From assembly GCF_025200715.1 (NCBI RefSeq), contig NZ_CP104143.1, positions 3,103,501-3,167,500 of the forward strand: DNA of 64,000 bases, written 5' to 3'. The first letter of the stretch is position 1. Each line of letters begins with the position of its first letter. The DNA comes from Rhizobium sullae (GTDB lineage: Bacteria; Pseudomonadota; Alphaproteobacteria; Rhizobiales; Rhizobiaceae). Under the pieces are notes generated by a model. The model worked only from the letters and a program-made list of their open reading frames with translations. It was not told the origin of the DNA and searched no databases. Shown in pieces: positions 45,498 to 53,304 of the stretch. The position numbers and the translations under genes are program-made.

Positions 45498-47735
45498 GTG
45501 CTGGTTAGAGAACAATCCCCCGCTGTCATTGGCCCCTCGGCAGGCGGGTATGCCGCGAGCAGGGCAATACGCTCTGGAAGGGTTATCGGCTGCCGCGTCG
45601 ATGAGACAACCTTGCTGATCATCGGCCTCGGCCGTGTCACGGCCGGCGACGTGGTCGTCGGCCTCGGAGAAGATCAAGCCGTCACGCCAAGCTTGTTTGT
45701 CTCGGAATGGCGATTGGCCGCATCCTCACCGCGGGCCAGGCACGGCTTCGCGGCGCTCCTTCCGGCTGTGGGCACGGAACTGGCCATGAGCACGATCCGG
45801 TTCGGAGAGGAGGAGACCGGCGCACGCTACATCTTTGCGCCCCGGCTTATCTCCGCGGAGGAAGCAGCCGCGCTTGTGGTCGAGTCTGCGGGATCTCAGT
45901 CAGCCGCAGTCCTCGACCGGCTCGTGGACGCTCTGATGGTCGGCAATGTCAGCCGCCGCAGACTTCTGACCATAACCGCGCTTTTGCAGTCAGCCCACGC
46001 CGGCGATGGGTTTATCGAGTTGATTGGTGAGAGCCATGATGGCGCGACGTTCCTGCAGGGCTGGAGCCGCGGCATGGCGCCGGGGCCTTGCCGGGTGTCC
46101 GTGGTCGGCAATGTGACGCCGGTGGTTGCGGAGTGCGGTATCGCCATCTTTCCTCGCCCGGACGCTCCCGATGGCGCCTCTGGTTTTGTCGGCCTTCTCG
46201 ACGCCAGCCAGGCTGCCCTCGCGCTCGACATCGAAGGTCTGGTTTTTCGGGGGCGCGCCGGTTGGAGGTATGTTTCGGTCCACCCCCGAAAGCGCATCGC
46301 CGGCCCGCTGGAAACGCCCGAACATATCCGGTCGATTCTACTGCGGACCCATGGCGCGCCGGACGTGCTCCTGTCCCTGCGAGCAGCCGCCAACAGCTTT
46401 GAGGGCAAGGAAACCGTCTCCAGCCTGCCTTATCCCGTCCGAATGGGAGTAGACAGCACATTTGAGGCCGATGGAGGAAACCTCCTCGTCTCCGGCTGGC
46501 TTTATGACCCCGACGGCCACGTCGCAACGGTAAGACTGCGGCGATGCGATGCCGCGGCTCGCCTCGACGAACGCTGGACGCGTTTTGATCGCCCCGATGT
46601 CACGGACAGTTTCGACGACCAGCAGCACTTCACACCGAGCCTTCGGAGCGAACAGCGCGCGCATGGCTTCATCGCCCACGCCCAATTGCCGAATGAAGAT
46701 CCTGGTGCGCCCCTCTATTTCGAACTAACGCTGCACGATTCGCGCCGTGCGTTTCTGCCAGTGAAACCAACGCGGGTTTCTGCGCGCTTGGCGGCATTGC
46801 GCCAGATCGGCTCCATCGATCCCGCAAACTGTGCGCTGCCGGCGATAGTCGATTCACAAATTGTCCCGTTCCTCGGACAATCTGGAAGGTTAACACCGGT
46901 TGTCGAGACAATCCTCGATGCCGGCTCCTTCGATGAGAAAAACGGCCCACCGATCGTCATCGGCGCCGGGGAGGGCGAGGAGGACATTTCCCCGCTGCTG
47001 GCCTTGCTTGCGCTCGATCCGGAAACTCGGCGCACGCCGATCGTGATCGCCATGCCCGCAGAGCGCTTCCGCAGGCAGGCTGCTCGCCTCAGGGAACTCG
47101 CGCGGTTCTATAGCCTTTCGGCCAGGCTGGTATCGGCGAAGGGAACAGGCGACGTCTACGACATGCTGGAAGCCGGCACGCAAGCACTCTCCTGTGAAAC
47201 GGTCGTGTCGCTCTCCGCCTCACTGATCCCGTACGGTCCAGGCTGGTATGGAAAACTCTTGGCCAGGGCCGCGACGCTCAAAGGAAGCGTCGTCTCGCCG
47301 GTCCTGGTTTACGAGGACCATTCCATTCGCTGGGCGGGAAACTGGATCGATGACGGCAACGGCGACGAACCAGTCGTGGGCCGCTATACGGGATATCCTC
47401 TCAAAGCGGTTACCGACATGAAGCTGACCCGTATCGCGGCGGCCTCGCTCGAGTGCTGCGTCATGCCCCGCGATGCCCTGTTGCGCGCCGGCGGCTGTTC
47501 CGGCGGCTATCTGGGCGCGCAGGAAAAGGGTCTGGATCTCGGCCTCCGTCTCAGCCGCTCCGGGTTTGACTCCTATTTGCTGCCATCGGTGCAGATGTGG
47601 GGTTGCGACGACGCCCGCAACGGTGGCAGTCCAGCGATGGCGGCTCTGGTGGAAGAGATCGATCGAAAGATCTTCAAGAGTCAATGGTTGCCTATCCTCA
47701 CCGTCGAAAAGCACTCGGAAAAGAGGCCCGCATGA
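45498..47735 (+). CDS. Putative glycosyltransferase with accessory modules
   Basis: 745 residues, GTG start preceded by GGGAGGG. The first 310 residues have no recognised family. Residues about 315-410 hold the same GW-x-x-DP module (LLVSGWLYDPDGHVATVRL ... RAHGFIAHAQLP). The C-terminal 260 residues look like a family-2 transferase (IVIAMPAERFRRQAARL, VSLSASLIPYGPGWYGKLLARA, GSVVSPVLVYEDHSIRWAG, ASLECCVMPRDALLRAGGCSGGYL), but the classical DxD is replaced by SLSAS, so the donor site may be altered or inactive. It overlaps the following GT4 gene by 4 nt. Confidence 0.78.
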   Translation: MLVREQSPAVIGPSAGGYAASRAIRSGRVIGCRVDETTLLIIGLGRVTAGDVVVGLGEDQAVTPSLFVSEWRLAASSPRARHGFAALLPAVGTELAMSTIRFGEEETGARYIFAPRLISAEEAAALVVESAGSQSAAVLDRLVDALMVGNVSRRRLLTITALLQSAHAGDGFIELIGESHDGATFLQGWSRGMAPGPCRVSVVGNVTPVVAECGIAIFPRPDAPDGASGFVGLLDASQAALALDIEGLVFRGRAGWRYVSVHPRKRIAGPLETPEHIRSILLRTHGAPDVLLSLRAAANSFEGKETVSSLPYPVRMGVDSTFEADGGNLLVSGWLYDPDGHVATVRLRRCDAAARLDERWTRFDRPDVTDSFDDQQHFTPSLRSEQRAHGFIAHAQLPNEDPGAPLYFELTLHDSRRAFLPVKPTRVSARLAALRQIGSIDPANCALPAIVDSQIVPFLGQSGRLTPVVETILDAGSFDEKNGPPIVIGAGEGEEDISPLLALLALDPETRRTPIVIAMPAERFRRQAARLRELARFYSLSARLVSAKGTGDVYDMLEAGTQALSCETVVSLSASLIPYGPGWYGKLLARAATLKGSVVSPVLVYEDHSIRWAGNWIDDGNGDEPVVGRYTGYPLKAVTDMKLTRIAAASLECCVMPRDALLRAGGCSGGYLGAQEKGLDLGLRLSRSGFDSYLLPSVQMWGCDDARNGGSPAMAALVEEIDRKIFKSQWLPILTVEKHSEKRPA

Positions 47736-49051
47736 ACGAGCAGCTTCGCGTCCTTGTCGTCTCGCATGCGCACCCGAGCGTTTCGCTCGGCGGGGCGGAA
47801 ATCGCCTCTCACAACCTGCATCGCGGCCTGAACGCATTGCCGAACGTGCAATCGGTTTACCTGGCCCGGGTCGGCCATCCGGTCCCGCGGCATGCCTCGT
47901 CCGCGCTGATGAGCCTTCGCCTTGCCGAGGATGAGTTGCTGTTCCACGCGGACGACTACGACCATTTCTTTTTGTCGAACGGCGATACCCAGGCAATCAC
48001 CCGCGACCTGTTGCGTTTCGCGCGCGATCTCAGGCCGCATGTCGTGCATTTCCATCATGTTCTAGGCATTGGCCTTGAAGCCCTCTACGCCCTTAGAGAA
48101 GCATTTCCGCACGCGGCCATACTCGTCACATTCCACGAGTATCTGTCGATCTGCCACAATCACGGGCAGATGGTGAAACGGCCTTCCGGTCAGCTCTGCG
48201 AAACAGCATCCCCCGTCGCTTGCCACGGCTGCTTTCCCGACATCCCCGTCTCACGCTTCCTGAAGCGGGAGTTGTTTGCGCGCGGGATGCTTGGCCTTGC
48301 CGACGCTTTCGTCTCCCCCAGCCGGTTTCTGGCGGAGCGCTACGTCGCATGGGGCATCGAAAAGGACAAGCTCAGTGTGATCGAGAACGGCATCGCCGTG
48401 GAAACAGCTGCGCCCGCGCGAGAAACGCAAGGTCCCAACCCGCGCCGCAACCGCTTTGCCTATTTCGGACAAATGACGCCGTTCAAGGGGGCCGACCTCC
48501 TGATCGACGCTGTTTCGCGCATCCCGAAGGAGATATGGGGCGAAGACTCCTGCCTGATGATCTTCGGCGGCAACCTCGAGCGACAGCCGATCGAATTCCA
48601 GGAGCGGATGAAGAAGCTCATCGCAGACGCCGGCCACCGCGTCCGTTTCTACGGCGCTTACCAGAACGCCGACGTGCCGCGTCTCATGCGTTCGGTCGAC
48701 TGGGTGGTTCTGCCGTCCGTCTGGTGGGAAAACTCGCCCATCGTGATCCAGGAGGCCCTGCTCCATCGTAGGCCGATGATCTGCTCCGACATCGGCGGGA
48801 TGGCCGAGAAGGTGCGTGAAGGAAAAGATGGCCTGCACTTTCGCGCAGGCAGCAGCCAGGATCTCGCGGACCGCATCGTCGAAGTCTTGGGTGATAGCCA
48901 AATCTGGGAGCGCCTCTGCGTTTCCATGCGACAGCCCGCCGACCGCCTCGCCTGCGCGCGAGAACACGTCAAACTCTATCGCGCGCTGCTGCGGCGGAAG
49001 CTAGATGCCGCGATGACCGAGAGCTCGGCGCTTCTCGCGCACTCGCGTTAA
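47732..49051 (+). CDS. Glycosyltransferase family 4
   Basis: 439 residues, ATG overlapping the previous stop (ATGA). Closely related in layout to the product at 43490: HAHPSVSLGGAEIASHNLHRGL, PHVVHFHHVLGIGLEAL, TFHEYLSICHNHGQMV, the Cys cluster LCETASPVACHGCF, FAYFGQMTPFKGADLLIDAV and LPSVWWENSPIVIQEALLHRRPMICSD. It is the last gene of the plus-strand operon from 39677. The two paralogues probably add similar sugars at different positions. Confidence 0.92.
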   Translation: MNEQLRVLVVSHAHPSVSLGGAEIASHNLHRGLNALPNVQSVYLARVGHPVPRHASSALMSLRLAEDELLFHADDYDHFFLSNGDTQAITRDLLRFARDLRPHVVHFHHVLGIGLEALYALREAFPHAAILVTFHEYLSICHNHGQMVKRPSGQLCETASPVACHGCFPDIPVSRFLKRELFARGMLGLADAFVSPSRFLAERYVAWGIEKDKLSVIENGIAVETAAPARETQGPNPRRNRFAYFGQMTPFKGADLLIDAVSRIPKEIWGEDSCLMIFGGNLERQPIEFQERMKKLIADAGHRVRFYGAYQNADVPRLMRSVDWVVLPSVWWENSPIVIQEALLHRRPMICSDIGGMAEKVREGKDGLHFRAGSSQDLADRIVEVLGDSQIWERLCVSMRQPADRLACAREHVKLYRALLRRKLDAAMTESSALLAHSR

Positions 49052-49061
49052 CGACGCTCGC

Positions 49062-49090
49062 CTTGTGAAGCGCTGAAAGGGCTTCACAAG
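49062..49090. terminator. Hairpin between convergent genes
   Basis: CTTGTGAAGC (49062-49071) pairs perfectly with GCTTCACAAG (49081-49090) around a 9-nt loop, 11 nt after the stop of the last glycosyltransferase. No U-tract follows on either strand, so terminator strength is uncertain; position between convergent operons supports a shared terminator. Confidence 0.45.
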
Positions 49091-49228
49091 AGAGGATCGG
49101 TCAACCAAACCCTTGAGAAGCCGTTCGCAGGAACAAGGATGCTGCCGGCAACCAAGAGCGTTGGACCTGAGACAGGCTGTCACTCTTCAGCAAGGCCATC
49201 TTGTCGAGTAGGCTCGGCAACATTCGGA

Positions 49229-50185
49229 TCACGAATGCGCGGCCTCATCCGCCCCGAGGCGGCGCGCGATACGGCCGTCCAGTTCCGCCATCCGGCGGGC
49301 GAAACTAGGATTTTCCGGCTGATATGTCATGGCGTCCACAAGCATGGTCCGCGCCGTCGCAAGCTCACCGTCGCGAATGTGGCGGTTGGCGCGATGATAG
49401 AGGAAGTTTGCTCGCTCAACCGGAGAGAAAGCCGAGCCGAAGCGTGCATGAAACTGGTCGGCCCAGGCCCGATGCCGGGCGATCGCCGTCACAGCGATCT
49501 GATAGGGTCGCATCGGCGCCATGACTCGGGCTGCGCGAGCCAGCGCGCGTAGACCCGGAAGATCGTCTTCGCGGCAGGCTTCGATCAGCGACAGGGCGCG
49601 TGCCGTTCCAGTGAACGCCCGAACGGTGCCATGGCCTGTCATGTGGACCGGTACGAGGTGCGTCCTCGCCTGCAGCGTCGCGATTCGAACCGCGTGCTGG
49701 TGATCGACGGCGTGGAACGGATCGAAGAAGAGATAGGCCCGGCCAGCTGCGTGATCAGGCGCGATCCCCATATTGGCGTGGAGGTCGGGCGAGAAATGGC
49801 GTGCAAACCGACCGTCGAAAGGAACGGCCTTCGGATCGATCGAGATCTGAGGGCAAAAAGCGATGGCAACGGCAGCGTTGAAGCGCCTTCGGTACCGCAA
49901 CGCCGCATAGCCGCCCTGCGAGTGCCCGTAAAGGATCCGCTCCGGTGCTGCGCGCAGGATGGGCGCGGCCGCCTCGACCGCCTTGACGACGCTCGCCGCC
50001 GGAAACCAGTTCGGCCGTCGGCTGATGAAGCCAAGCGCCGAAATGTCAGCCTTCTCGCAGAACCGCTGCCCCCAGAAGCGGCTGCCGTTTGCCTTCATTT
50101 CCATCTCGTTAAAGGTGACGAGAAGATAGGGAGATGATCCTGAACGATGTATCACCTCCAAATTTTCATCTGAAAATACGAGCAT
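49229..50185 (-). CDS. Alpha/beta hydrolase-fold protein
   Basis: 318 residues from the ATG at 50185; an ATG at 50245 would add 20 residues but would place the MarR-type box (50218-50234) inside the gene. The nucleophile elbow GHSQGG lies at about residues 87-92 in ILYGHSQGGYAAL; a likely catalytic His is in HMTGHGTVRAF. The C-terminal 90 residues are helical and TPR-like (ANFLYHRANRHIRDGELATARTMLVDAMTYQPENPSFARRM). Members may deacylate or acylate glycans; the substrate is unknown. It faces the plus-strand glycan operon. Confidence 0.8.
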   Translation of the reverse strand: MLVFSDENLEVIHRSGSSPYLLVTFNEMEMKANGSRFWGQRFCEKADISALGFISRRPNWFPAASVVKAVEAAAPILRAAPERILYGHSQGGYAALRYRRRFNAAVAIAFCPQISIDPKAVPFDGRFARHFSPDLHANMGIAPDHAAGRAYLFFDPFHAVDHQHAVRIATLQARTHLVPVHMTGHGTVRAFTGTARALSLIEACREDDLPGLRALARAARVMAPMRPYQIAVTAIARHRAWADQFHARFGSAFSPVERANFLYHRANRHIRDGELATARTMLVDAMTYQPENPSFARRMAELDGRIARRLGADEAAHS

Positions 50186-50217
50186 GCGGCGATCCCAAGC
50201 AATTACGGAACAAATAT

Positions 50218-50234
50218 ACTTCAATATTTGAAAT
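50218..50234. promoter_or_regulatory. Candidate MarR-type operator (site D)
   Basis: ACTTCAA-TAT-TTGAAAT. The left arm is identical to site A and six of seven bases match in the right arm. It ends 33 nt upstream of the hydrolase ATG at 50185, inside an AT-rich stretch, a natural position for an operator over the promoter. Confidence 0.5.
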
Positions 50235-50395
50235 ATACTATCCATGATAGAAATATGCGTAAAAACATGCTGAAAATCAACTCCGAATTTATACTCACGC
50301 TTGGACGATATATTTGCTAATCGCTTACTCCGGGTTACAGAAGAGGCTTATCCAGTTCGCCGAGGAATTACTCACGTCCAGCGTTCAGGCATGAT

Positions 50396-50509
50396 GTGTC
50401 GCTCCCGCAGAGGGAGACAGGCGTAGTTGCGACACGGATCGAATAAGCCTGCCAGATTGCCGTGCGCTGGGCCTTAAACGCAAGAAAGCCCTCTGAGAGG
50501 GCTTTCTTG
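50396..50509 (+). ncRNA. Possible small structured RNA ending in a hairpin
   Basis: The region between the hydrolase and the pyrimidine operon has no convincing gene. GTGTCGC (50396-50402) pairs with GCGACAC (50429-50435) and encloses an inner hairpin (TCCC at 50403-50406 with GGGA at 50412-50415). About 45 nt later comes a very strong hairpin (50481-50509). A folded body followed by a terminator-like hairpin is the layout of trans-acting sRNAs in rhizobia, but I do not recognise a family, and no promoter was identified. Confidence 0.3.
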
Positions 50510-50512
50510 TTG
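50481..50512. terminator. Strong symmetrical hairpin, probable terminator
   Basis: CAAGAAAGCCCTCT (50481-50494) and AGAGGGCTTTCTTG (50496-50509) are perfectly complementary, so the tip of the stem must open to form the loop. The 3' arm is T-rich on both strands (CTTTCTTGTTGG on plus, CTTTCTTGCG on minus), so it may terminate transcription in both directions. Confidence 0.6.
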
Positions 50513-50773
50513 GTATAATGTGTAAATTTTGGTTGCTGAGGCCTGATGGCACAGACGCTTGTAAAATTTGTCGTCGTCAAGGGATTTGAGGAGACGATGC
50601 CTAAATGGGTGAATTGATATCTTTAGTGACAGCGCGATCCTTGTGCTCCCATTAGCGAGGCCCGACCATTTTGCGATGAGGCCTCATGCGCGGGCTCAAG
50701 TCGTGACACATTCACCGAGCGATTTCGTCATCATAATTGGGTGGCGTCGCAAAGCCCCGACGCGGACCGGAGC

Positions 50774-50789
50774 ACCGACCCTCGTCGGT
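50774..50789. promoter_or_regulatory. Inverted repeat upstream of the pyrimidine operon
   Basis: ACCGAC (50774-50779) and GTCGGT (50784-50789) with a 4-nt spacer, about 125-140 nt upstream of the sigma-54 promoter. That distance suits an enhancer-type activator, but the sequence does not match the usual NtrC spacing (GCACC-N7-GGTGC), so the bound protein is unknown. Confidence 0.25.
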
Positions 50790-50821
50790 ACTCGGCAGAT
50801 GATTCTACAACTGTCAAAAAA

Positions 50822-50837
50822 TTGACCATTTGGTCAG
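50822..50837. promoter_or_regulatory. RutR operator
   Basis: TTGACCATTTGGTCAG matches the E. coli RutR consensus TTGACCA-NN-TGGTCAA at 13 of 14 defined positions. It lies 148 nt upstream of the binding-protein ATG and a RutR-like regulator is encoded in the same locus (59852). RutR is released by uracil or thymine in E. coli. Confidence 0.8.
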
Positions 50838-50912
50838 TTTTTGACCTTGGCCGTTCCAAGACTACCTTTCTCAAAAGAAGCACAACCCAATTAAATCAAT
50901 CAGATAATCACA

Positions 50913-50928
50913 TGGCATAGAACTTGCT
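50913..50928 (+). promoter_or_regulatory. Sigma-54 (RpoN) promoter
   Basis: TGGCATA-GAAC-TTGCT fits the -24/-12 consensus TGGCAYR-N4-TTGCW exactly in sequence and spacing. Transcription would start near 50939, giving a leader of about 30 nt before the ATG at 50970. Sigma-54 promoters need an enhancer-binding activator, in nitrogen scavenging usually NtrC. Confidence 0.7.
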
Positions 50929-50969
50929 GCTCTCTGATCGGTGCCAACCATCGCCATCAGGGGAACGAC

Positions 50970-52148
50970 ATGTCAAATAAGCCTCGCCTGCCAGACACCA
51001 CGAATACGTCCAATCAAACAGAGATTTCGCGCCGCAAGCTTTTGGGGGCGACGGCCGCCGGTGCCGCGGCCGCCGCCTTCGGGAATTTCACCATATTCTC
51101 ACGACAGGCACAGGCCGCCGAGCCATTGCGCGTTCTCTGCTGGCCGGGTTACGAAGAGAGGGATGTCATCGCCGAGTTCGAGGATCTCCATAAGACGAAG
51201 GTGGAATTCAAGATCTACATCGGCGGCGAACAGATGCTGCAGTTCTTCGCCCAGACGCCGCCCGGCACATTCGACGCAATCATTTCGGACGCCGAGTATG
51301 TCCAGAAGCTGAAGGCGAACAAGGCGATCGAAGCCTACAAGACCGACGGCATTCCGGAGCTTGCCAACTACCATCCGAAGTTCCGCGATTTCGCACCCAC
51401 CAAGGGCGAGACCGACGGCACCGTCTACGGGATCCCGACGCGCTTCTCCTTCTACGGCATCTCCTACAACACGGACGAAATGTCGGCGGAACAGGCGGCG
51501 GACTGGAATTCTCTGCTCGATCCGAAATATGCCGGCAAGATCGGCATGTTCGACTGGTACCTGCCGAACCTTGGCAATGCCAGCCTCGCCGTCAATCCCG
51601 GCAACCAGACACCTTACGCGATCACCGACGACCAGCTGGTCAAGGTCAAGGAATTCCTTACCAAGCTGCGGCCGCAGATCGGCATGTTCGGTTCTTCCAA
51701 CCAGCCGATCGCGCAAGCGATGCTTGCCGGCGACATCGTCGCCTCGCCGACCGGCGACCTCGATATCGACCTGAAGCTGGCCGGTTACGACAACTTCTCT
51801 TCGACGATTCCCAAGCAGGGCGGCATTCGCTGGCAGGAAGTGGCCTGCGTTTGCTCGGCGTCGAAGAACAAGGATCTCGCCATGGAGTGGGTCAAGTACA
51901 TGACCTCGCCCAAGGTGCAGTCGAAGCTCGTCTATACCAAGGCCTTCAAGGCGCGCGGCCCGAACATGAAGATCGTGGACTACTGGGACGACGACCAGAA
52001 GAAGCTGCTGTCCTACGTTCCGGACCCCGAAAACCCCGGCAAGATGCTTGTCGAGACGCTGATCGACCACTCGATGCCGCGCGGCCTGCCGGCCAACCAG
52101 CCGGAACAGGCGTGGATCGACATCTTCAACGAGTTCAAGACGGCCTGA
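50970..52148 (+). CDS. PotD/PotF-type ABC substrate-binding protein, Tat-exported, pyrimidine locus
   Basis: 392 residues. The N-terminus has a twin-arginine motif (ISRRKLLGAT) followed by an Ala-rich hydrophobic stretch and cleavage near RQAQA-AEP, so export by Tat is likely. The mature protein (LRVLCWPGYEERDVIAEFEDLHKTKVEF) is SBP_bac_8/PotD-like, the polyamine-binding family. However, its operon (deoA, amidohydrolase) and RutR operator point to a pyrimidine, nucleoside or related nitrogen compound rather than spermidine or putrescine. Ribosome site AGGGGAAC is well placed before the ATG. A strong hairpin follows the stop. Confidence 0.9.
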   Translation: MSNKPRLPDTTNTSNQTEISRRKLLGATAAGAAAAAFGNFTIFSRQAQAAEPLRVLCWPGYEERDVIAEFEDLHKTKVEFKIYIGGEQMLQFFAQTPPGTFDAIISDAEYVQKLKANKAIEAYKTDGIPELANYHPKFRDFAPTKGETDGTVYGIPTRFSFYGISYNTDEMSAEQAADWNSLLDPKYAGKIGMFDWYLPNLGNASLAVNPGNQTPYAITDDQLVKVKEFLTKLRPQIGMFGSSNQPIAQAMLAGDIVASPTGDLDIDLKLAGYDNFSSTIPKQGGIRWQEVACVCSASKNKDLAMEWVKYMTSPKVQSKLVYTKAFKARGPNMKIVDYWDDDQKKLLSYVPDPENPGKMLVETLIDHSMPRGLPANQPEQAWIDIFNEFKTA

Positions 52149-52168
52149 TCGCCTTCCGCCGGGCCCAG

Positions 52169-52190
52169 GCGCCCCGCGAGTGCGGGGCGC
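52169..52190 (+). other. Intercistronic hairpin after the binding-protein gene
   Basis: GCGCCCCGC (52169-52177) pairs perfectly with GCGGGGCGC (52182-52190) around a GAGT loop. It lies between the binding-protein stop and the ATPase start. No T-run follows directly. It likely stabilises the upstream mRNA or attenuates transcription. Confidence 0.6.
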
Positions 52191-52215
52191 ACCTTCCTCG
52201 TTTCCGGGATATTCC

Positions 52216-53304
52216 ATGACCATCGCCTCGACCACGCCCCCAGATCTCGAACTCGTCGCGATTACGAGAAGTTTCAATGATTTCGTCGCGGTCGACGGCA
52301 TCAATCTGACGGTCGGTCGAGGCGAGTTCGTGGCCATCATGGGTCCGTCCGGCTGTGGCAAGACTACGCTTCTGCGCATTCTCGCCGGATTGGAGACCGC
52401 CAGTTCCGGCCAGTTGCACATCCGCGGCAAGGACGTCTCCGACGTGCCCGTCAACTTGCGCTCGACGCGGCTTGTCTGGCAGAACTACGCGCTCTTCCCG
52501 CACCTTGACGTCGCCGGCAACATCGCCTTCGGCCTGACATTGAAGCCGCACGACAAAGCGGTCGTCGCCGGCAGGGTAAGGGCCATGGCCGAGCTGGTCG
52601 GCCTCACCGATCTCATGGGGCGCAAGATCAGCCAGCTCTCCGGCGGGCAGAAGCAACGTGTGGCACTTGCCCGCGCGCTCGTCACCGAGCCGGAAATCCT
52701 GCTCCTCGACGAGCCGCTCTCGGCACTCGACGCCCATCTGAGAATCCGCATGCAGGGAGAGCTCAGGCGCATCCAGCAGCAGCTCGGCATGGCCTTCATC
52801 TACGTCACCCACAACCAGGTCGAAGCCTTTTCGATGGCCGACCGGGTGGTTGTCATGAACAAGGGGAAAATCGAGCAGATCGACGCGCCCGAGGAGATGT
52901 ATGCCCGGCCAAAGACGGAATTCGTCGCCCGCTTCGTCGGCACCAACAATCTCTTTGCCGGGCGCATCCAGGAAGTCGCGCATGATCGCGTCATCGTCCA
53001 TTGCGGCCATGGCCAGGTCGAGGTCCGGACCCACGATTCGCCGCCAGTCGGCACCCCGGTCTTCGTGGTGGTGCAGGCCGACAAGCTGTCGCCGGCCCCC
53101 ACCGGCGTTGCCGGCGAAAACCGCCTCGACGCCACCTTGCGAGGCCGTGAATACGCCGGCTCCCACAATGTGTACCTGCTCGACCTGGTTGACGGCACCG
53201 AAGTGAAGATGACCGTGCCGCAGGTTCTCGCCGTCGAGATCAACCGCCCGGCTTCGGCCTGGTTCTCGCCTGAAAACGCCTCGCTGATCCGGGGAGCCGC
53301 ATGA
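52216..53304 (+). CDS. PotA/PotG-type ABC transporter ATPase
   Basis: 362 residues from the ATG at 52216. Walker A GPSGCGKTT, Q-loop WQNYALFPHLDV, signature QLSGGQKQRVALARALV, Walker B ILLLDEPLSALD, switch His VTHNQ (Asn replaces the common Asp after His), then a TOBE-type C-terminal domain (FVGTNNLFAGRI). It energises the transporter formed with the two permeases downstream; the next gene overlaps by 4 nt. Confidence 0.93.
   Translation: MTIASTTPPDLELVAITRSFNDFVAVDGINLTVGRGEFVAIMGPSGCGKTTLLRILAGLETASSGQLHIRGKDVSDVPVNLRSTRLVWQNYALFPHLDVAGNIAFGLTLKPHDKAVVAGRVRAMAELVGLTDLMGRKISQLSGGQKQRVALARALVTEPEILLLDEPLSALDAHLRIRMQGELRRIQQQLGMAFIYVTHNQVEAFSMADRVVVMNKGKIEQIDAPEEMYARPKTEFVARFVGTNNLFAGRIQEVAHDRVIVHCGHGQVEVRTHDSPPVGTPVFVVVQADKLSPAPTGVAGENRLDATLRGREYAGSHNVYLLDLVDGTEVKMTVPQVLAVEINRPASAWFSPENASLIRGAA

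Noticed and set aside
50396..50470. Possible tRNA
   Set aside because: Stems are present but there is no cloverleaf, no T-loop GGTTCRA box and no CCA end.
50774..50789. NtrC binding site
   Set aside because: Inverted repeat present, but arm sequence and spacing do not fit GCACC-N7-GGTGC; kept only as an unassigned repeat.
51099..52454. Open frame of 451 codons on the minus strand
   Set aside because: Antisense to the binding-protein and ATPase genes; composition typical of a shadow frame.
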